Positions 34,445 to 43,784 of a DNA stretch of 64,000 bases are shown here, in pieces. The stretch's first letter is position 1. The number at the start of each line of letters is the position of its first letter. The translations under genes were made by a program, and so were the position numbers. This DNA is from an uncultured Flavobacteriales bacterium. Lineage in GTDB: Bacteria > Bacteroidota > Bacteroidia > Flavobacteriales_G > Salibacteraceae. The notes beneath the pieces were generated by a model. It made no database searches, was not told the origin of the DNA, and was given only the letters and a program-made list of their open reading frames with translations. The stretch is taken from positions 62,001 to 126,000 of the forward strand of contig CAKZKD010000018.1 of NCBI GenBank assembly GCA_937121175.1. The letters are read 5' to 3'.

Positions 34445-36466
34445 ATGAATTTTGAGCTTATTTCTCCATTTGAACCCACAGGCGACCAACCCGAAGCCAT
34501 TAAATCTTTAGTCGCGGGAATTCACCAAGGAGAAGAGTTTCAAACTCTTTTGGGCGTTACAGGCTCTGGAAAGACATTCACTATAGCTAATGTTGTCAAA
34601 GAGATTAACCGACCTACCTTGGTGCTTAGTCACAACAAAACCTTAGCAGCTCAATTGTATGGCGAGTTCAAGCAGTTTTTTCCAGACAATGCAGTTGAAT
34701 ATTTTGTGAGTTACTATGATTATTATCAGCCGGAAGCATACATCCCCGTTACTGATACCTTCATTGAAAAAGACATGAGTATCAACGAAGAAATTGAAAA
34801 GCTTCGTTTAAGTGCCACATCCTCCCTTTTGAGTGGAAGAAAAGATGTACTTGTAGTTGCTTCTGTTTCTTGTATTTACGGTATTGGAAATCCGACTGAA
34901 TTCAATAAAAACCTAATCACAATTGAAGTAGGAACTGTAATTTCAAGAAATAAGTTATTAGGTCAATTCGTTGATTGTCTGTACTCTAGAACCACTGAAG
35001 AATTTAAAAGAGGCAACTTTAGGGTAGTTGGAGATACGGTTGACATTTTTCCAGCTTACGCAGATTTTGCCGTACGTATTCTGTTTTGGGGCGATGAAAT
35101 TGAATCGATTGAAACCTTCAACCCAGAACATGGTACAACCATTACCACTGTTGAGTCTATAAATATTTATCCTGCCAATATATTCATTACTTCAAAGGAT
35201 ACGCTAAACAATAGTATGAAGCAAATCCAAGACGATTTGTTAGAACATATTGATTTTTTTAAAGACAATGGAAAACATTTAGAAGCAAAGCGTATTGATG
35301 ACAGAGTCAATTACGACTTAGAAATGATGCGTGAATTGGGTTATTGTTCGGGTATCGAAAACTACTCAAGATACTTGGACCAACGTGCTCCTGGAACTCG
35401 CCCTTTCTGCTTATTGGATTATTTTCCAGATGATTATTTAATGGTTATTGATGAAAGTCATCAAACTATTCCGCAAGTAAAAGCTATGTATGGAGGTGAC
35501 AGAAGTCGGAAAATTAATCTGGTTGAATACGGATTCCGTTTGCCAGCTGCAATGGACAATAGGCCATTGAAGTTTGAAGAATTTGAGACGTTGATGAACC
35601 AAACCATATTTGTTAGTGCAACTCCAGCAGACTTTGAATTGGAAAGAACTGGAGGTGTAATTGTAGAGCAAGTCATTCGACCGACTGGACTATTGGACCC
35701 AATAATTGATGTTCGACCTTGTATTAATCAAGTAGATGATTTGTTAGAGGAAGTGCAACTGCGCATTGAACGAAACGAGCGTGTTTTGGTAACTACTTTG
35801 ACCAAAAGAATGGCGGAGGAATTGACCAAATACATGAATAAACTGGACATAAAATGTCGTTACATACACAGCGATGTTGATACCATTGAACGTGTTGAGA
35901 TTCTTCGAGACTTAAGACTTGGAGCATTTGACGTATTGGTGGGGATAAACCTGTTGAGAGAAGGCCTAGATTTACCTGAAGTTTCTCTGGTTGCCGTGCT
36001 AGATGCAGACAAAGAAGGTTTCTTGCGTTCTGCTCGTGCTTTGACGCAAACAGCGGGAAGGGCAGCAAGAAATATTGATGGAAGAGTGATTTTCTACGCA
36101 GATAAAATTACCGATTCCATGAAAAAAACCATGGACCAAACCGACCACCGAAGACTCAAACAAACTAGGTATAATGAAGACCACGGTTTAACACCACAGG
36201 CGCTCAAAAAATCGAAAGAGCAAATCATTGAACAGTCGGCAATTGCTGGTGTCGGTCGAAAATTAAGCAAGGCATACATTGAACCCGAAACCACCTCAAT
36301 TGCAGCTGACCCAGTGGTTAAATACATGTCAAACACCGAAATAGAAAAACAAATCACCGAGCGTAGAAAAGACATGGAAAAGGCCGCTAAAGAATTGGAT
36401 TTTATTGAAGCCGCTCGATTTAGAGATGAAATAGCTGATTTAAAAAAACTACTCAAAAAACAGTAA
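34445..36466 (+). CDS. uvrB: Excinuclease ABC subunit B
   Basis: A 673-residue nucleotide-excision-repair helicase that hands damaged DNA from UvrA to UvrC. Walker A is GVTGSGKTFT (near residue 39), the beta-hairpin is VSYYDYYQPEAYIP, Walker B is LMVIDESHQTIPQ, and helicase motifs VLVGINLLREGLDLPEVSLV and QTAGRAARN follow. The C-terminal UVR motif is ITERRKDMEKAAKELDFIEA. Length is standard. It is eight bases from the next gene. Confidence 0.98.
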   Translation: MNFELISPFEPTGDQPEAIKSLVAGIHQGEEFQTLLGVTGSGKTFTIANVVKEINRPTLVLSHNKTLAAQLYGEFKQFFPDNAVEYFVSYYDYYQPEAYIPVTDTFIEKDMSINEEIEKLRLSATSSLLSGRKDVLVVASVSCIYGIGNPTEFNKNLITIEVGTVISRNKLLGQFVDCLYSRTTEEFKRGNFRVVGDTVDIFPAYADFAVRILFWGDEIESIETFNPEHGTTITTVESINIYPANIFITSKDTLNNSMKQIQDDLLEHIDFFKDNGKHLEAKRIDDRVNYDLEMMRELGYCSGIENYSRYLDQRAPGTRPFCLLDYFPDDYLMVIDESHQTIPQVKAMYGGDRSRKINLVEYGFRLPAAMDNRPLKFEEFETLMNQTIFVSATPADFELERTGGVIVEQVIRPTGLLDPIIDVRPCINQVDDLLEEVQLRIERNERVLVTTLTKRMAEELTKYMNKLDIKCRYIHSDVDTIERVEILRDLRLGAFDVLVGINLLREGLDLPEVSLVAVLDADKEGFLRSARALTQTAGRAARNIDGRVIFYADKITDSMKKTMDQTDHRRLKQTRYNEDHGLTPQALKKSKEQIIEQSAIAGVGRKLSKAYIEPETTSIAADPVVKYMSNTEIEKQITERRKDMEKAAKELDFIEAARFRDEIADLKKLLKKQ

Positions 36467-36473
36467 GTCATTC

Positions 36474-37058
36474 ATGGAAAATTCTGAAAGAATAGATTTT
36501 CGATACTTCATTTTTTACAAGCCCTTTGGATACTTGAGTCAATTCTCAGATGAGGATAACAACCCAGGTTTGGGTCAATTGCTAGACCTCCCTAAAGATG
36601 TTTATCCAATTGGAAGATTAGACAAAGACAGTGAGGGACTTTTATTATTGAGTAACGATAAAAAACTGAACTTCAAATTACTAAACCCAGAAAACGAGCA
36701 CAGAAGAACCTACTGGGTACAGGTTGATAATGAGATTACAGAGGAAGCAATTGCCCGTTTAGAAAAGGGAGTGTCCATAAAAGTTGGAAAATCTAGACAT
36801 CAAACGAAACCTTGTGTTGCTCGAAAAATAAGTGAACCCAGGTTATCGGAAAGGAATCCTCCCGTTCGTTTTCGTAAAAACGTACCAACTAGCTGGATTG
36901 AAATTTCATTAACAGAAGGTAAAAACCGTCAAGTGCGAAAAATGTGTGCTGCCGTTGAATTTCCATGCCTTCGTTTGGTTCGAGCGTCTATAGAACGCTT
37001 AGACATTGGTTCTCTGAAAGTTGGAGAACTCAAAGAGGTGAAGAAAATTAGAGTTTAA
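36474..37058 (+). CDS. RluE-like 23S rRNA pseudouridine synthase
   Basis: A 194-residue member of the RsuA/RluB/RluE/RluF family without an S4 domain. FIFYKPFGYLSQFSDED opens it, the catalytic Asp is in YPIGRLDKDSEGLLLLS, and LTEGKNRQVRKMCAAVEFPCLRLVRASI closes it. RluE makes pseudouridine at position 2457 of 23S rRNA in E. coli; the target here is inferred from the short form. It probably forms an operon with uvrB. Confidence 0.88.
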   Translation: MENSERIDFRYFIFYKPFGYLSQFSDEDNNPGLGQLLDLPKDVYPIGRLDKDSEGLLLLSNDKKLNFKLLNPENEHRRTYWVQVDNEITEEAIARLEKGVSIKVGKSRHQTKPCVARKISEPRLSERNPPVRFRKNVPTSWIEISLTEGKNRQVRKMCAAVEFPCLRLVRASIERLDIGSLKVGELKEVKKIRV

Positions 37059-37062
37059 CTCT

Positions 37063-39396
37063 CTAACCAGCTTTTTCTATTGTAATCCTAACGCCTTTCG
37101 AAGTAGGTGTATTCGATTCCGCCGCCGTACTATCTAACGGAACTAATACATTGGTTTCAGGGAAATAGGCAGCTGTATCACCTCTTGGAATATCATAAGG
37201 TACCACTACAAAACGATAGGCGTAGCGTTTTTTGTCTTTAAAATGACTGGTTAGGTTTACAATATCTCCACCTTTAAGTCCTTCTTTATCAACATCTTTC
37301 GGATTCATAAAAATAACTCGTCGCTCATTATAAACTCCCCTGTATCGATCGTCCAGTCCATAAATCGTAGTATTGAATTGGTCGTGACTTCGAATTGTGG
37401 TTAAAAGGTACTCGTTTTCATTTTTATCAATAGTAGTTAATTGATTAACAGTAAAATGCGCCTTTTTATCAGGAGTAGAGAAATTCAATTCTCTCGCACC
37501 ATTCGGCAAATAAAATCCCCCTTTATTTCTTACCCGTTTGTTGTAATCGGTAAACCCAGGGATTGCTTTGGAAATTAGATTACGAATCTTGTCATAGTTA
37601 GTGCTTAAATCTATCCAATCGACGGTTTTTTTATTTGTGAAAGTGGCTTGAGCAAGCTCAGTTATTATTCGAACTTCACTTTTCAGTACTTCCGACGCAG
37701 GTTCCAAACTTCCATTACTTTGGTGTACCACCCCCATCGAATTTTCAACGGTAACAAATTGTTTACCAGTATCTTGAATATCCTCTTCACTCCTACCCAA
37801 ACACGGCAAAATCAGTGCATGTTCGCCGTGAATCAAGTGACTACGGTTTGGCTTAGTGGAAACATGAACGGTAAGTTTACAATTCTGCAAGGCCTCAGCA
37901 GTCACCATGGTATCGGGAGTAGCTGAGAGAAAATTGCCCCCCATTCCAATGAAAACCATACCTTTTTTCTTGTGCATGGCCTCAATGCTATCAACAACGT
38001 CGAATCCTGCCTCTCTCGGGAATTTCTCACCAAATGCAGCATCAAGATTGTCAATAAACTTGGCAGGTGGTTTTTCGTAAATACCCATAGTTCTGTCACC
38101 TTGCACGTTGCTGTGTCCACGAACCGGGCAAGTACCTGCACCGGGCTTTCCAATACTTCCTTTCAGTAGCAAGAGGTTTACAATTTCTTGAATGGTTGCT
38201 ACACCATTATGATGCTGAGTTATTCCCATTGCCCAACAAATGATGATGCGCTTTTTATCTGCCAGCAATTCTGTTAGGGCTTCAATTTCCGCTTTTGAAA
38301 CCCCACTTTCTTTCACCAAATTATCAAAATCAAGGGTTGCAATATCTGCTAACAATTCTGCCGAACCAACCGTATGTTCATTGATAAAATCGTGGTCAAA
38401 TACATCTCCGGGATTCTTATTTTCTTTTTCTAATAGCAGATAAATTACAGCCTTCAAAAGCGCCATGTCTCCATTTATTTTTACCTGCAGATACTGGTCA
38501 GAAATAACGGTCGATTTTAACATGCTCATTCCTTGCGGATTTTTGAACTTTAATAATCCTGGCTCTTTCAAAGGATTTATCGAAACTATCTTCGCTCCTT
38601 CTTTTTTAGCCTCCTCCAAAGCACTCAACATTCTTGGGTGATTTGTACCTGGATTTTGCCCCATAACCACAATGACTTCTGCTTTATTGAAATCTTCAAG
38701 CTTTACAGAACCCTTGCCTATCCCAACGGTTTTGGATAATGCAACACCACTACTCTCGTGGCACATATTTGAGCAATCGGGCAAATTGTTGGTTCCAAAA
38801 TACCGTACAAATAATTGATATAAAAAAGCTGCTTCATTGCTGGTTCTGCCTGACGTATAAAAAACACCATCGTGCGGTGAATCTAGATTGTTTAGTTCAG
38901 TTGCTATCAGCTCTATTGCCTTTTTCCATTGAATAGGCTGATAATGACTTGCTCCTTTCGGTAAATACAATGGCGTTGTAATTCTACCAACTCTTCCCAA
39001 TTCAAAATCAGTAAAATTCAACAATTGGTTCACTGAATATTTAGCCCAAAAATCAGGGTCAGCTTTTTTTGTGGTTGCTTCTTCCGCAACCGCCTTTGCT
39101 CCATTTTCACAATACTCACCCAAAAACGAGCGTTTTTCGTCGGGGTCTGGCCATGCACAACCCGGACAATCAAAGCCATCAAACTGATTCATTTTTGGCA
39201 TGATGGAAGCTACTGCTCCTGCACTTCTTTCCGAAGATAAATGCTGAATGGAAACTGCAACTCCCTTTAGACCAGCGGCATATTCGGATGGTTTACTAAT
39301 ATGGCCTTCAGTGAACTTCTCTGGTGGAACACCTTTTTCAATATCCTTACTTATTTGAGTGTCACTAGCTTTAGTTGTTATTTTAGAATTACTCAT
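37063..39396 (-). CDS. FdhF/YdeP-family molybdopterin oxidoreductase
   Basis: A 777-residue protein of the formate-dehydrogenase-H-like superfamily. FDGFDCPGCAWPDPDEK (Cys77, Cys80), then Cys96 in EYCENGAK, gives an incomplete version of the usual N-terminal 4Fe-4S set. The molybdenum ligand is probably Cys in NMCHESSGVALS. Later blocks are VVMGQNPGTNHPRML, CWAMGITQHHNGV, GTCPVRGHSNVQGDRTMG and TIRSHDQFNTTIYG. YdeP-type members have an uncertain substrate and are linked with acid resistance in E. coli. No cofactor-synthesis or fdhD gene is adjacent. Confidence 0.9.
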   Translation of the reverse strand: MSNSKITTKASDTQISKDIEKGVPPEKFTEGHISKPSEYAAGLKGVAVSIQHLSSERSAGAVASIMPKMNQFDGFDCPGCAWPDPDEKRSFLGEYCENGAKAVAEEATTKKADPDFWAKYSVNQLLNFTDFELGRVGRITTPLYLPKGASHYQPIQWKKAIELIATELNNLDSPHDGVFYTSGRTSNEAAFLYQLFVRYFGTNNLPDCSNMCHESSGVALSKTVGIGKGSVKLEDFNKAEVIVVMGQNPGTNHPRMLSALEEAKKEGAKIVSINPLKEPGLLKFKNPQGMSMLKSTVISDQYLQVKINGDMALLKAVIYLLLEKENKNPGDVFDHDFINEHTVGSAELLADIATLDFDNLVKESGVSKAEIEALTELLADKKRIIICWAMGITQHHNGVATIQEIVNLLLLKGSIGKPGAGTCPVRGHSNVQGDRTMGIYEKPPAKFIDNLDAAFGEKFPREAGFDVVDSIEAMHKKKGMVFIGMGGNFLSATPDTMVTAEALQNCKLTVHVSTKPNRSHLIHGEHALILPCLGRSEEDIQDTGKQFVTVENSMGVVHQSNGSLEPASEVLKSEVRIITELAQATFTNKKTVDWIDLSTNYDKIRNLISKAIPGFTDYNKRVRNKGGFYLPNGARELNFSTPDKKAHFTVNQLTTIDKNENEYLLTTIRSHDQFNTTIYGLDDRYRGVYNERRVIFMNPKDVDKEGLKGGDIVNLTSHFKDKKRYAYRFVVVPYDIPRGDTAAYFPETNVLVPLDSTAAESNTPTSKGVRITIEKAG

Positions 39397-39493
39397 AAGG
39401 ATGTCATTGCGTTTTTTGAACTTCCGACTAAACTAGTAATTTCCGTAATACTACTAACAGTGGGCACTATTTGAAACGAAAAATAATAACATA

Positions 39494-39517
39494 AAAAAGG
39501 GGCTAAAAGCCCCTTTT
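39494..39517 (-). terminator. Intrinsic terminator after the Kelch gene
   Basis: Stem AAAAGGGGCT / AGCCCCTTTT with a short AA-type loop; on the minus strand it is followed by a T run and sits 28 bases after the Kelch stop. Confidence 0.8.
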
Positions 39518-39544
39518 CTGATTTTTGAATCTCATTAAACTTAT

Positions 39545-40837
39545 TTATTTTATTACAACATTAGTTCTATGAATTGAAAGGTCAGTCTTTATTTCAATAA
39601 TGTAAATTCCTCTATCCATAGATTCGACTGAAATACTTGCTTCATTTTCTTGGAGCATTTCTTTAAGTACCATTTGCCCTCCAGTATTATATATGGTCAA
39701 CTCTGAAGTCTCAACACTTAATCCTTTTAAATTAAGCACGTTACTAACAGGGTTAGGAAACAAGATGATGTTTCCATTTTGGATATTACTATGATTAACT
39801 GATGTAATGTCAATCGTGTCCTTTGCATTATCATCGGTATCCTTCTTTTCTTCAGGAATTAAATCCAAATCATAAGAAATAACCGTGTTTACAGCTCGTC
39901 TTCTATTTTCCGTTCCAGCTATAAGGTACAATTGCTTATCAATAACGAATGTACCTGGAGCCCAACGCGCCGAACGCGGATGTGCTTGTTGTTCAACCCA
40001 TTGATCCAAATCAGGTTTGTACATGTAGAACTGTCCAGAATCAAATTCTTCATGCAGTTCATCTTCACCGCTTATGACGTAACCATATTTGTTGGTTTGA
40101 AATTGTGATCCTGCTACCCTTCCTTCTCCAGGAAAATCATTCATCTTTTTCCAGGTGCTATCCAACGAATTAAATTTATACCAATCTCTATAAATGTTAG
40201 TAGAATTTTGAACTTTTCCTGAGACACTTACAGAACCGTGTCCCATTCCCATAAAGGCGTCAGTACCAATTCCAAAATGAAACGGATGGTGTCGTCCTGT
40301 GCCAGGAACATCAGGCATTTTGTACCAAGTATTGGTTGCTATGTTGTATTCCCACCAGTCGTTCAAATTCCCTACTGTTCTATTTGCTCCAGCACCAACG
40401 TATAGCCTTCCATTTGATGTAATTACAAATGCTGGATGCTCTCTACCAATGCAACCGCATTGTTTCAACCTCTTCCAAACACCAGTAACTGGATCATATT
40501 CCCACAAATCATTTAATGCTGCAAGAGTTTGCGTAGAACCAAATCCCACATACGCTTTTCCATTATAAACAGCACCATACGCAAAACTTCTGGCAACTCC
40601 AGGAAAGTCTGCCAACTTTGTCCAAGTATCAGTTGCGGGGTCGTATGAGTGAAAATCCTTTGTTACAGTATTCGACGGATCTGTTCCAGTTAATGCATAA
40701 CCAACTCCATCTATTGAAAATGTTACTGGGTGATGTTTGGCACCTCCAGCGTACACGTTTTTGTTAACCCAGTCAGTCTGTGACACCACCGAAGCCGAAC
40801 AGAATAAAAATATTGATATTGTAGATAGAAGTTTCAT
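39545..40837 (-). CDS. Kelch-repeat secreted protein with T9SS sorting domain
   Basis: A 430-residue protein with signal peptide (MKLLSTISIFLFCSASVVSQ). About five to six Kelch strands are seen: GYALTGTDPSNTVTKDFHSYD, KAYVGFGSTQTLAALNDLWEYD, RLYVGAGANRTVGNLNDWWEYN, NFPGEGRVAGSQ-like and QLYLIAGTENRRRAVNTVISYD, each with a following W. They would form a beta-propeller. The C-terminal LFPNPVSNVLNLKGL, IYNTGGQMVL and MDRGIYIIEIK are a T9SS sorting domain. The partner is unknown. A TAACTTTG box at 40875-40868 with TTG 22 bases earlier is its likely promoter. Confidence 0.9.
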   Translation of the reverse strand: MKLLSTISIFLFCSASVVSQTDWVNKNVYAGGAKHHPVTFSIDGVGYALTGTDPSNTVTKDFHSYDPATDTWTKLADFPGVARSFAYGAVYNGKAYVGFGSTQTLAALNDLWEYDPVTGVWKRLKQCGCIGREHPAFVITSNGRLYVGAGANRTVGNLNDWWEYNIATNTWYKMPDVPGTGRHHPFHFGIGTDAFMGMGHGSVSVSGKVQNSTNIYRDWYKFNSLDSTWKKMNDFPGEGRVAGSQFQTNKYGYVISGEDELHEEFDSGQFYMYKPDLDQWVEQQAHPRSARWAPGTFVIDKQLYLIAGTENRRRAVNTVISYDLDLIPEEKKDTDDNAKDTIDITSVNHSNIQNGNIILFPNPVSNVLNLKGLSVETSELTIYNTGGQMVLKEMLQENEASISVESMDRGIYIIEIKTDLSIHRTNVVIK

Positions 40838-40867
40838 GCTAAAGTATTTGAATGTTCAAATCAAGGA

Positions 40868-40875
40868 CAAAGTTA
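40868..40875 (-). promoter_or_regulatory. Promoter of the Kelch gene
   Basis: TAACTTTG on the minus strand with a TTG at a 22-base spacing upstream, close to the Bacteroidetes -33/-7 arrangement; it is 30 bases before the ATG. Confidence 0.55.
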
Positions 40876-41111
40876 TGGCATCAAGGTTTGTTTGTCTCAA
40901 TTTAAAAAGTCAATTAGGTGACATTCATGATTTCATTTTGTTTCCATAGGTTTTTAGGAATTCTGAAATGGATAAATTCTTGGTGTTTTGATCAGGGTTC
41001 AGGATTAGAATTCCATGATTCTCCGAATTCCGAAAAAGGATAAACTCTGTACCTTCGTTTATCTCCTTTTTTATTTTCTTCAATTCGCTCAAGCAAGCCT
41101 GACTCTTTCGA

Positions 41112-41148
41112 AAATAAAAAAGGCCACTCACTTAGGTGAATAACCTTT
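41112..41148 (-). terminator. Intrinsic terminator after tRNA-Arg
   Basis: A 13-pair stem including G-U pairs (arms 41119-41131 and 41136-41148), four-base loop, and a T run on the minus strand, eight bases past the tRNA. Confidence 0.75.
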
Positions 41149-41155
41149 CTCTTAG

Positions 41156-41229
41156 TGATCGCGATAGGATTCGAACCTATGACCGTCTGCTTAGAAGGCA
41201 GATGCTCTATCCAGCTGAGCTACGCGACC
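41156..41229 (-). tRNA. tRNA-Arg (anticodon TCT)
   Basis: Minus-strand cloverleaf of 74 bases: acceptor GGTCGCG paired with CGCGATC, D-arm AGCTCAGCTGGATAGAGC, anticodon loop CTTCTAA with TCT, and T-arm GGTTCGAATCC. The discriminator is A and CCA is not encoded. Confidence 0.96.
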
Positions 41230-41428
41230 TTTTTTTAAGACACTGGCTTAAAAAAATGAAGAACCAAAGTTCTTAATTTGAATTTGCAAGTATCATTTAA
41301 AAAATCCTGAAACTTTTCTAGCTTCCAAATTTTTCAGGCGGCAAATATAAAAATTCGTTCTACCTACAAACGGTTTCTTGTATAGGATTTTTGATATTTT
41401 TGGATGCACCCAAAATCTTAGGTTTAAC

Positions 41429-42505
41429 ATGCCTAGTAAAAAAATAAATTCACTCAAAAACAAGCACCGAAAACTTGGAGTTTTGGCCATTGTTTTAGTA
41501 TCGTATGTTGTACTATTAATTGCTCTTGTTCTATTCGAGACAAATTCCCAAGAAAGCCCTATTAGAGATTTTTTTGATGCTGTCTGGTTTTCTATTGTCA
41601 CACTGACAACCGTTGGTTATGGAGACATGTACCCGCACACAACTGGAGGTAAGGTTGTAAGTGGTGTTTTTATATTGGGTAGTTTTAGTATTTTTGGTTT
41701 CCTCATTGGACAGATTTCCAATTACATGGCAGAACGTTTAGAAGAACGAAAACTTGGTTTTCAGGGTACGAATTTCACCAATCACGCTGTAATTATTGGC
41801 TGGAATAACATTGGTTATGAGGTACTTGAGCAATTAATTGGTGTTGGTAAAAAAGCTGCTATTGTTACTAATCGTCGCGATGACATTGATTTGATAAGAG
41901 AAAGTTACTCTAACCAACAAGTCTTCACTTTGCTTGCGGACTACAACAAAATGGAGTTACTGGATAAAGTTAACATTAAGGATTCTGCAGTTGTTTATGT
42001 AAATTTTGACGACGATACAGAAAAGTTGGTTCACATTCTGAATATCAAAAAATATTACAATGATTTAAAGTTCATCGTGACATTAGACAATTCAAACCTT
42101 AAAAACACTTTCTTGAGTGCCGGTGTTACTTACACAATTTCCAAGAACGAAATTTCGTCAAAACTACTAGCTAGTTATATTTTTGAACCTGATGTAGCGC
42201 GCTACAGTGAAGACATTTTATCCTTTGCAGAAAGTGATGACGACTACGATATAAAAGAATACAAAGTAACAACAGAGAATCCTTATGCGGGTATGACCTA
42301 TAATGATGCATTCTTTAAACTAAAGAAAGATTCAAACATAATTTTGATTGGTTTATCGAAAGTAAATGGAGGTGAAAGAAATTTAATAAAGAATCCAATA
42401 TCCGATGTTACTATTGAGGCAAATGACTTTTTAATAATGATAATGAACGGTGGAGCCTCGGTTGAACTTGAAGCTATATTCAAAACTGAGGAGGGCGGCT
42501 ATTAA
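41429..42505 (+). CDS. Potassium channel with RCK (TrkA-N/TrkA-C) domains
   Basis: A 358-residue protein from the ATG at 41429. Two transmembrane helices (LAIVLVSYVVLLIALVLF and VVSGVFILGSFSIFGFLIG) flank a pore with the selectivity filter TVGYGD at residues 61-66. The soluble part has RCK NAD-type folds (HAVIIGWNNIGYEVLEQLIG, KAAIVTNRRDDID) and a TrkA-C tail (GMTYNDAFFKLKKDSNIILIG). The family makes ligand-gated K+ channels. It is ten bases from the exchanger gene, so the pair probably forms an operon for ion homeostasis. Confidence 0.92.
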   Translation: MPSKKINSLKNKHRKLGVLAIVLVSYVVLLIALVLFETNSQESPIRDFFDAVWFSIVTLTTVGYGDMYPHTTGGKVVSGVFILGSFSIFGFLIGQISNYMAERLEERKLGFQGTNFTNHAVIIGWNNIGYEVLEQLIGVGKKAAIVTNRRDDIDLIRESYSNQQVFTLLADYNKMELLDKVNIKDSAVVYVNFDDDTEKLVHILNIKKYYNDLKFIVTLDNSNLKNTFLSAGVTYTISKNEISSKLLASYIFEPDVARYSEDILSFAESDDDYDIKEYKVTTENPYAGMTYNDAFFKLKKDSNIILIGLSKVNGGERNLIKNPISDVTIEANDFLIMIMNGGASVELEAIFKTEEGGY

Positions 42506-42515
42506 GCGATAAATT

Positions 42516-43724
42516 ATGGGTTTAATAATACCAATTCTGCTTGTTTCTTTCTGCTCAATAGTTATTTGGCGTAGTGTTGACGGTTTCTCTGCCGCATCCG
42601 ACTACTTAGGACGAAACTTAAGTGACGGTGTCAAAGGCGCTACAATTAACGCCATTGCCAGTTCAATGCCTGAACTTTTTACTACCGTGTTTTTCTTGTT
42701 TTTTCTGAATGATGTTGACGGATTTAGTGGTGGAATCGGTACTACTGCTGGTTCGGCAATTTTTAACGCCATGATCATTCCCGCCATTGCTATCCTGGCT
42801 GTTATATATGCGGGAATGACAAAGGTTGTTCATGTTTCTAAGAAAGTCGTACTTAGAGATGGTGTTGCCTTAATTATCACAGAAGGTATTTTAATTGTTC
42901 TAATTTCTGGAAATAGCTTGCATTGGTGGCATGGTGCTATCTTAATGGGTATTTACGGTGTTTACATAACCTATATGCTCACATCAATGACCAAAGGTGA
43001 AAAGATGGATTCTGACACATATCATGAACAAAAAGCGGCCAACTCTATTGAAGAAGATGATAATGATTCGGATAAATCTAAGCTCAAACAAGGTATCACA
43101 TTAGACTTAGAAGGATTAATAGTAGGAGACAAGCAGATGACTGGTGCCAACGCCTGGCCGTTATTAATTACCAGTACATTGACCATAGCTGTTAGCTGCT
43201 ATTTATTGGTGTTAGCTTGTGAATGGATTGGAGCCAAATCATATAATGTTCCGTTAATTGGTACATTCGAAGGGCTTGACATCCCTATATTATTTGTGGC
43301 ATTAATTATAGCCTCTATGGCATCTTCAATTCCTGATACCATCATCAGTATGAAGGACGCACAAAAAGGAAATTACGACGATGCAGTATCCAATGCAATG
43401 GGTAGTAATATGTTCGACATTTGTTTCGCCTTAGGATTTCCATTATTCATATTCACCATATTGCACGGGCCAATAATAATGACCCCCGAAATTAATGAGT
43501 TGAGTGGCGAATTGCGGGTTTTACTTTTCTTTATTACTATAGTAGTTTTCTTTATTTTCTACCTGGGTAAATCTATTGGCAAAGCAAAATCATTTTTGTT
43601 ACTTGGAATTTACATTTTGTTTTTATTCTACGTGGTAGGAAGAAGTTACAACGACCCTATTTCTAGTGCTATTGCAGGTTTCTTGCGAGATGTGTTACAT
43701 TTCTTTAATAGCTTTTTCTACTAG
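42516..43724 (+). CDS. Calcium/cation exchanger of the NCX/CaCA superfamily
   Basis: A 402-residue membrane protein with about ten hydrophobic segments and two inverted alpha-repeats: GATINAIASSMPELFTTVFF near residue 41 and ASMASSIPDTIISMKDAQKG near 267, each with the conserved acidic residue. An acidic loop (SIEEDDNDSDKSKLKQG, about residues 175-190) lies between the halves, as in exchangers with regulatory loops. Transport of calcium or potassium for sodium or proton is expected; the exact ion is not shown. It follows the K+ channel gene directly. Confidence 0.88.
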   Translation: MGLIIPILLVSFCSIVIWRSVDGFSAASDYLGRNLSDGVKGATINAIASSMPELFTTVFFLFFLNDVDGFSGGIGTTAGSAIFNAMIIPAIAILAVIYAGMTKVVHVSKKVVLRDGVALIITEGILIVLISGNSLHWWHGAILMGIYGVYITYMLTSMTKGEKMDSDTYHEQKAANSIEEDDNDSDKSKLKQGITLDLEGLIVGDKQMTGANAWPLLITSTLTIAVSCYLLVLACEWIGAKSYNVPLIGTFEGLDIPILFVALIIASMASSIPDTIISMKDAQKGNYDDAVSNAMGSNMFDICFALGFPLFIFTILHGPIIMTPEINELSGELRVLLFFITIVVFFIFYLGKSIGKAKSFLLLGIYILFLFYVVGRSYNDPISSAIAGFLRDVLHFFNSFFY

Positions 43725-43784
43725 CTAGAATACTAGCAAATCAACTAACAACATTTACCAGCCTAGTGGGGCTCAAATAGACTT

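Larger units (their letters stand above)
40838..41155. other. Gap between Kelch gene and tRNA-Arg
   Basis: It holds the Kelch promoter, the tRNA-Arg terminator and a doubtful 68-codon minus-strand frame (40925-41131; SELKKIKKEINEGTEF, ILFRNSENHGILIL) whose GTG start lies inside the terminator stem. No other gene is apparent. Confidence 0.6.

Noticed and set aside
40925..41131. 68-codon minus-strand frame after tRNA-Arg
   Set aside because: Its GTG start lies within the tRNA terminator stem and no family is recognised; it may be a decayed gene or a translated repeat.
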